From: Cohnella pontilimi
Lineage (GTDB): Bacteria > Bacillota > Bacilli > Paenibacillales > Paenibacillaceae
DNA: 64,000 nucleotides
Assembly (NCBI RefSeq): GCF_005049045.1
Contig: NZ_SUPK01000003.1
Coordinates: forward strand, 372,001 to 436,000
Direction: 5' to 3'
Shown here piece after piece: positions 60,210 through 64,000 of the stretch. A program made the position numbers and the translations under genes. The notes beneath the pieces were generated by a model. It saw only the letters and a list, made by a program, of their open reading frames with translations, was not told the origin of the DNA and searched no databases. Position 1 is the stretch's first letter, and each line of letters begins with the position of its first letter.

Positions 60210-61550
60210 TTACGCGAGTTCTTTACGAATAATATCGGCGACCGCCTCGACATGGCGTTCGATTTCCTCCAGATCCGGCCCTTCGGCCATTACGCGGATG
60301 AGCGCTTCCGTACCCGACGGCCGCACCAGAATGCGTCCGTTTTCTCCGAGCGCATCTTGAGCTTGTGCGACAGCCGACTGAATGGCCTGATTTCCCGGGA
60401 ATAAAGATTTGTCGGCAACCCGCACATTGACGAGCGTTTGCGGGAATTTGCGCATGATCTGCTTCAGCTCGCTCAGGGGCTTACCGGAAGCCACGAGTGT
60501 ATCGACCAGCTGAAGCCCGGTGAGAATGCCGTCACCCGTCGTATTATAGTCCAAGAAAATGACATGCCCGGACTGTTCGCCGCCCAAGTTGTATCCGCCC
60601 CGAACCATCTCTTCCATCACATAACGGTCGCCGACAGCCGTCTGGGCCGTCCGCAATCCGCGCGCTTTCGACGCCTGGAAGAAACCGATATTGGCCATCA
60701 CCGTAGTGACCACCGTATCCTCCTTCAGCTTACCTGCCCTCTTCATCGCGTCCCCGCAAATGCACAGCACATAATCGCCGTCGGTCTCTTCTCCGTTGTC
60801 GTCAATGGCAATGAGCCGGTCGGCGTCGCCGTCGAAAGCGAGACCGAGCGAAGCGCCGTGCTCCTTCACCTTGGAGGCCAGCAGCTCCGGATGTGTCGAA
60901 CCGACGCCGTCATTAATATTTAAGCCGTTCGGCTCCGCGCCGTAAGCGATGACTTCCGCCCCGAGCTCGCGGAAGATCCGAGGAGCCAGTTCATATGCTG
61001 CGCCATGTGCGCAGTCCAAAACGATTTTCAAGCCGTCGAACCGATGGCTTACCGTAGTCTTCAAGAAATCCAAGTACCGGTTTTTCGCTTCGTAATCGGT
61101 GCTTACGCTTCCGATCGCCCCTCCGGTCGGCCTTGGCAGTGTATCCTCTTCCGCGTCCATCAAGCGCTCGATTTCCGCTTCAGTCTCGTCGAGCAGCTTA
61201 AACCCGTCGCCCCCGAAGAATTTGATCCCGTTATCCTCCACCGGATTGTGCGAAGCGGAAATCATTACGCCTGCGTCCGCTTTTAGCGTTCTCGTCAAGT
61301 ATGCCACTGCCGGCGTCGTCACAACGCCCAGGCGGATAACATCCGCGCCGATCGACAGCAGACCGGCCACCAGCGCGCTTTCCAGCATGGCGCCGGAAAT
61401 ACGCGTGTCCATGCCGATGACCACCTTCGGACGCTGCGAACGTCCTGCAAGCACAACGCCGCCGCAGCGACCGATCCGATAAGCAAGCTCCGGCGTCAGC
61501 TCACGATTAGCTACACCGCGCACCCCGTCTGTACCGAAATATTTACCCAT
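60210..61550 (-). CDS. glmM: phosphoglucosamine mutase
   Basis: A 446-residue alpha-D-phosphohexomutase: [15 protein letters not shown] start, phosphoserine loop [15 protein letters not shown] (Ser100), metal loop [11 protein letters not shown] and C-terminal phosphate loop [14 protein letters not shown]. Interconverts GlcN6P and GlcN1P, the step after GlmS. Third gene of the cdaA-cdaR-glmM operon, 18 bp after cdaR; in other Firmicutes GlmM binds and inhibits CdaA. Confidence 0.97.
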   Translation of the reverse strand: MGKYFGTDGVRGVANRELTPELAYRIGRCGGVVLAGRSQRPKVVIGMDTRISGAMLESALVAGLLSIGADVIRLGVVTTPAVAYLTRTLKADAGVMISASHNPVEDNGIKFFGGDGFKLLDETEAEIERLMDAEEDTLPRPTGGAIGSVSTDYEAKNRYLDFLKTTVSHRFDGLKIVLDCAHGAAYELAPRIFRELGAEVIAYGAEPNGLNINDGVGSTHPELLASKVKEHGASLGLAFDGDADRLIAIDDNGEETDGDYVLCICGDAMKRAGKLKEDTVVTTVMANIGFFQASKARGLRTAQTAVGDRYVMEEMVRGGYNLGGEQSGHVIFLDYNTTGDGILTGLQLVDTLVASGKPLSELKQIMRKFPQTLVNVRVADKSLFPGNQAIQSAVAQAQDALGENGRILVRPSGTEALIRVMAEGPDLEEIERHVEAVADIIRKELA

Positions 61551-61568
61551 CCGTTATTCAACTGCCCT

Positions 61569-62885
61569 TCATTCTTTACTACCCAACGAATCAGTTGGAC
61601 TGTTCGACTCTGCACCGCCGGAGTCCGGAGAACCGGCAGAAGCCGGAGATGCCGGAGCGGCCGTAATTTCCACGGTAATCGTCTTTGTCCCGCCGGACTG
61701 CTCGATGAAACGCGGCATGTTCACGACCAGAGGAAGCGTATGTGTACCCGGTCCTTTGCCGCTGAAATCGGCGATCACTTGTACATCCCCTGGCTCGAGC
61801 CGGTTCAGCAGAGCGGGTGCTCCTTTGAGCGTGATATCTGCTTTGCCTGTTTCCGGATTCGTGATTTTCGCCGTCAGCCCGCTCCCCAGCCCTTTCCAGC
61901 CGATCGGTAGGCCCTCCAGCGTACGGGTTTGAGACAGCACCACTTCCACATTCACAACCGCTTGAGCGGGTGAAATTTCAATGACCGGTTCCGTAGTGAG
62001 CAGCGGCAATGTGATTTTACCCGATTTGCTTAATTGGCCAAGCTGTACGTCCGCCTCGACGAAATCGATCTTGTCGAGGGCTTCCTTCGCGGCGTACACC
62101 GTAACTTGCTCCATATCCGGTTTAAAGGTAGCGATGCTGAGGCCCGCCGGCATCTCGCCCAGCATACGGAACCGGACAGGAACCATTTTGAAAGGACTTG
62201 TAATCGGCACCTCGACTTCGACAACCGCAGGATCGATCGAGGCCTCTTGGATGACGCGGCCTTGCGCATCATAGGCAGCCAGCTTCACCGCTTTGCTCTT
62301 GATCGCTTCCGTCGTACCTTTGAGCGGAATGACTGCGCCTACGGACTCCACCTTGGCCAGCGTATTCTTCGGCAAGGTTACATGTACCCGATTCGTGGGT
62401 CTCACAATCGGCGTACCGGCGATGAATCCATCCGCCGCAGTGCCTTCCGTCCTGATGGCGACCTCGAATTCCTTCGTCTGGAGCGATTCTATCGTAACAC
62501 GAACGGAACCGGGATTCATCTCCACCACCTGTACACCACTCGGAGAAGAGTCCACCCTGAGCGACAGTGTATGCGTACCTTCTCCCAAGCCGCGCAGATC
62601 GACCAGCAGCCGATAGTCGTTGGACTTCCGGGCCGCCATCAGATCGCTGCGGCTTCCTTTGGCCAGCAAATTCACCGTGCCCGGCTCAATCGAGACCAGC
62701 TTATAGCTGCGTTCGTCGAGTCCGACCGGCTCTACCTTTACATTGTTAATCGTTTTGGTTTCCGTCAATGACGCGACATTATTCGGCGAGTTGCCGGGAT
62801 CGAAATGAACGACGGCCCACATGATGATGCCGATCGTCAAGGCCATGATCTTGATCGCGGTCGGGTGATTCAACCATTTATCCAC
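61569..62885 (-). CDS. cdaR: CdaA regulatory protein (YbbR domains)
   Basis: A 438-residue protein with one N-terminal transmembrane helix (IKIMALTIGIIMWAVVHF) and about four extracellular YbbR repeats, then a Pro/Ser/Ala-rich tail. I chose the GTG at 62885 (GAGGG 8 nt upstream) because it overlaps the cdaA stop by eight bases; the open frame to 62972 runs inside cdaA. It modulates CdaA through its membrane contact. Not related to the sugar-diacid regulator of the same name. Confidence 0.92.
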   Translation of the reverse strand: MDKWLNHPTAIKIMALTIGIIMWAVVHFDPGNSPNNVASLTETKTINNVKVEPVGLDERSYKLVSIEPGTVNLLAKGSRSDLMAARKSNDYRLLVDLRGLGEGTHTLSLRVDSSPSGVQVVEMNPGSVRVTIESLQTKEFEVAIRTEGTAADGFIAGTPIVRPTNRVHVTLPKNTLAKVESVGAVIPLKGTTEAIKSKAVKLAAYDAQGRVIQEASIDPAVVEVEVPITSPFKMVPVRFRMLGEMPAGLSIATFKPDMEQVTVYAAKEALDKIDFVEADVQLGQLSKSGKITLPLLTTEPVIEISPAQAVVNVEVVLSQTRTLEGLPIGWKGLGSGLTAKITNPETGKADITLKGAPALLNRLEPGDVQVIADFSGKGPGTHTLPLVVNMPRFIEQSGGTKTITVEITAAPASPASAGSPDSGGAESNSPTDSLGSKE

Positions 62886-63723
62886 GGCCGTCACCCTCTT
62901 TCCGTTTCCACCGCACCCAGTTCCATTTGGACTGTTTGCTGCCGAGTTTTCGGAATTGCGGACGAAGTTCATCGAACAGCTTGGAGATCAGCGATTCTTC
63001 CTTGATATCCCTTACGATCTGGCCGTTCAAAGAGAGGGAGACCTGTCCCGTTTCTTCCGATACAATGACGGAGATCGCGTCGCTTACCTCGGTGACGCCG
63101 ATACCCGCCCGATGCCTCGTGCCGAGTTCTTTGCTGATGAACGGGTTTTCCGACAGCGGCAAATAACAGCCCGCAGCCATCAGCTGGTTCCCCCGAATAA
63201 TGACGGCGCCGTCGTGCAGCGGAGTGTTCGGGATGAACACGTTAATCAGCAGCTCGGAGCTGAGCGACGACGCCAGCTTGATGCCCGACTCGATGTAGTC
63301 CACCAAGCCTGTACCCCGTTCAAACACGATTAATGCCCCGATTTTTCTGCGGGATAAATAATTAACGGATTTAATGACTTCATTAATCCGGTGGTGTACG
63401 TCTTCGTCCTCAGCGGAGACACGAGTGAACAGCTTGCCGCGGCCGAGCTGCTCGAGCGCCCGTCTGAGCTCCGGCTGAAAAATGATCAGCACGGTCATGA
63501 GCCCAAAGGTGAACACTTGGTTCATGAGCCATTTTAACGTATATAAATTAAGCCAGGTGCTTAAAGCCCATGTGATGACCAGCAGAAAGATGCCCTTCAG
63601 CAGCTGGACCGCGCGGGTGCCCCGGATGAGCAGAATCAACCGATAGATCAAATAGCTCACGATCAGGATGTCTGCGATATCTTTAATGGATGTTTGCCAT
63701 GTAAGGCCGGATATATAATCCAA
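62878..63723 (-). CDS. cdaA: diadenylate cyclase
   Basis: A 281-residue membrane enzyme: three transmembrane helices (about 16-80) and a DAC domain with DGAVIIRGN (residues 171-179) and RHRAGIGVTE (203-212), the two nucleotide-binding signatures. Makes c-di-AMP from two ATP, controlling potassium transport and cell-wall homeostasis. First gene of the cdaA-cdaR-glmM operon; the junction with cdaR overlaps by eight bases. Confidence 0.97.
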   Translation of the reverse strand: MDYISGLTWQTSIKDIADILIVSYLIYRLILLIRGTRAVQLLKGIFLLVITWALSTWLNLYTLKWLMNQVFTFGLMTVLIIFQPELRRALEQLGRGKLFTRVSAEDEDVHHRINEVIKSVNYLSRRKIGALIVFERGTGLVDYIESGIKLASSLSSELLINVFIPNTPLHDGAVIIRGNQLMAAGCYLPLSENPFISKELGTRHRAGIGVTEVSDAISVIVSEETGQVSLSLNGQIVRDIKEESLISKLFDELRPQFRKLGSKQSKWNWVRWKRKEGDGRG

Positions 63724-63843
63724 GACGCGACCCCCCGTCCCGGCGCTTAATGGTGTCCGGCGAAAACTGTCGGATTAAGTTTATCATTCATCTTGAACCA
63801 TTTCTCTACTCCCAAGCAAAATTCCTCTGATCGCGGTAAAAAA

Positions 63844-63864
63844 CCTCCCTTAGACCCAGGGAGG
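63844..63864 (-). terminator. terminator before the cdaA operon
   Basis: Perfect 7-bp stem CCTCCCT / AGGGAGG with a TTTTTT tract on the minus strand, 28 bp after the stop of the partial gene at the right edge. Confidence 0.75.
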
Positions 63865-63891
63865 TCCAAATCGCCGTTTGACCAAAAGCAC

Positions 63892-64000
63892 TCAGGAACC
63901 GTAAGCGATCGTACCGAACCAGGAAGTGACCTTGTACCAAACCCAATCGACCGCGCGGTCGATCGTCTTCACGTGGCCGGCAATATGAGCGGTCGATGCC
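63892..64000 (-). CDS. C-terminal end of an unidentified protein (partial)
   Basis: The last 35 codons read STAHIAGHVKTIDRAVDWVW then YKVTSWFGTIAYGS and TGA. The Trp/Tyr-rich end and a following terminator show it is a genuine gene end. The body lies outside the window, so the product cannot be named. Confidence 0.55.
   Translation of the reverse strand, partial: ASTAHIAGHVKTIDRAVDWVWYKVTSWFGTIAYGS

Overview
The window looks like a chromosomal segment of a Paenibacillaceae bacterium (Paenibacillus, Cohnella or a close relative). The reasons are: moderately high G+C, strong GGAGG-type ribosome binding sites, frequent GTG/TTG starts, many lipoprotein sugar-binding proteins with MalF/MalG-type permeases, LacI and GntR regulators, a glmS ribozyme, and the Firmicute cdaA-cdaR-glmM operon. 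No rRNA or tRNA gene was seen. Most genes are on the minus strand.

Layout. 1-18.6 kb is a sugar/amino-sugar catabolic block: GlcNAc-kinase-like protein (cut by the left edge), MFS carrier, gamma-glutamyltransferase, Gfo/Idh oxidoreductase, sugar isomerase, GntR regulator (plus strand), NagB, two GH4 glycosidases, RidA, a D-threonine-aldolase-like PLP enzyme, an Eis-like acetyltransferase, a HAD phosphatase, a collapsed dehydrogenase gene, then a sugar ABC transporter and its LacI regulator. 18.8-19.5 kb holds two abutting tandem arrays, both with a 52-bp period. 19.5-25.3 kb is an oligopeptide ABC operon (oppA-B-C-D-F). 25.8-32.6 kb is a pentose-type module (ribokinase, LacI, RpiB, binding protein, two permeases, beta-hydroxyacid dehydrogenase) with a recurring LacI-type operator. 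32.6-38.7 kb contains a gene tail, a third set of motifs spaced 51-52 bp, a hydrolase, a MarR/VOC pair sharing an operator, tag, and a cadmium/zinc efflux ATPase with a shortened CadC. 38.8-40.2 kb is a cell-wall amidase.

40.2-44.5 kb is the most unusual part. It encodes a PQQ-type eight-bladed-propeller lipoprotein whose catalytic region carries the WDYD signature of lanthanide-dependent (XoxF-type) quinoprotein dehydrogenases, a divergently transcribed CuA-type cupredoxin lipoprotein, a third lipoprotein, and a nearby MarR regulator. The two divergent promoters share the same -35, pre-10 and operator motifs. I read this as a surface electron-transfer module in a Gram-positive.

44.7-48.9 kb has an NlpC/P60 hydrolase, a leaderless ArsR-type regulator with a VOC protein, a CdaR/glycerate-kinase pair and a dead leucine-rich-repeat gene. 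49.1-57.1 kb is a defence island: a type I restriction-modification system (hsdM-hsdS-hsdR) and a separate methyltransferase fused to an Mrr-like nuclease domain. It is flanked or interrupted by an IS-end footprint and the tail of a sugar permease. 57.4-64 kb is core cell-wall metabolism: glmS with its ribozyme, a small plus-strand protein, glmM, cdaR, cdaA, and the end of one more gene.

The ends of the window are linked in metabolism: NagB and the GlcNAc kinase break down amino sugars to or through GlcN6P, the same metabolite that GlmS makes and that switches off glmS through the ribozyme.
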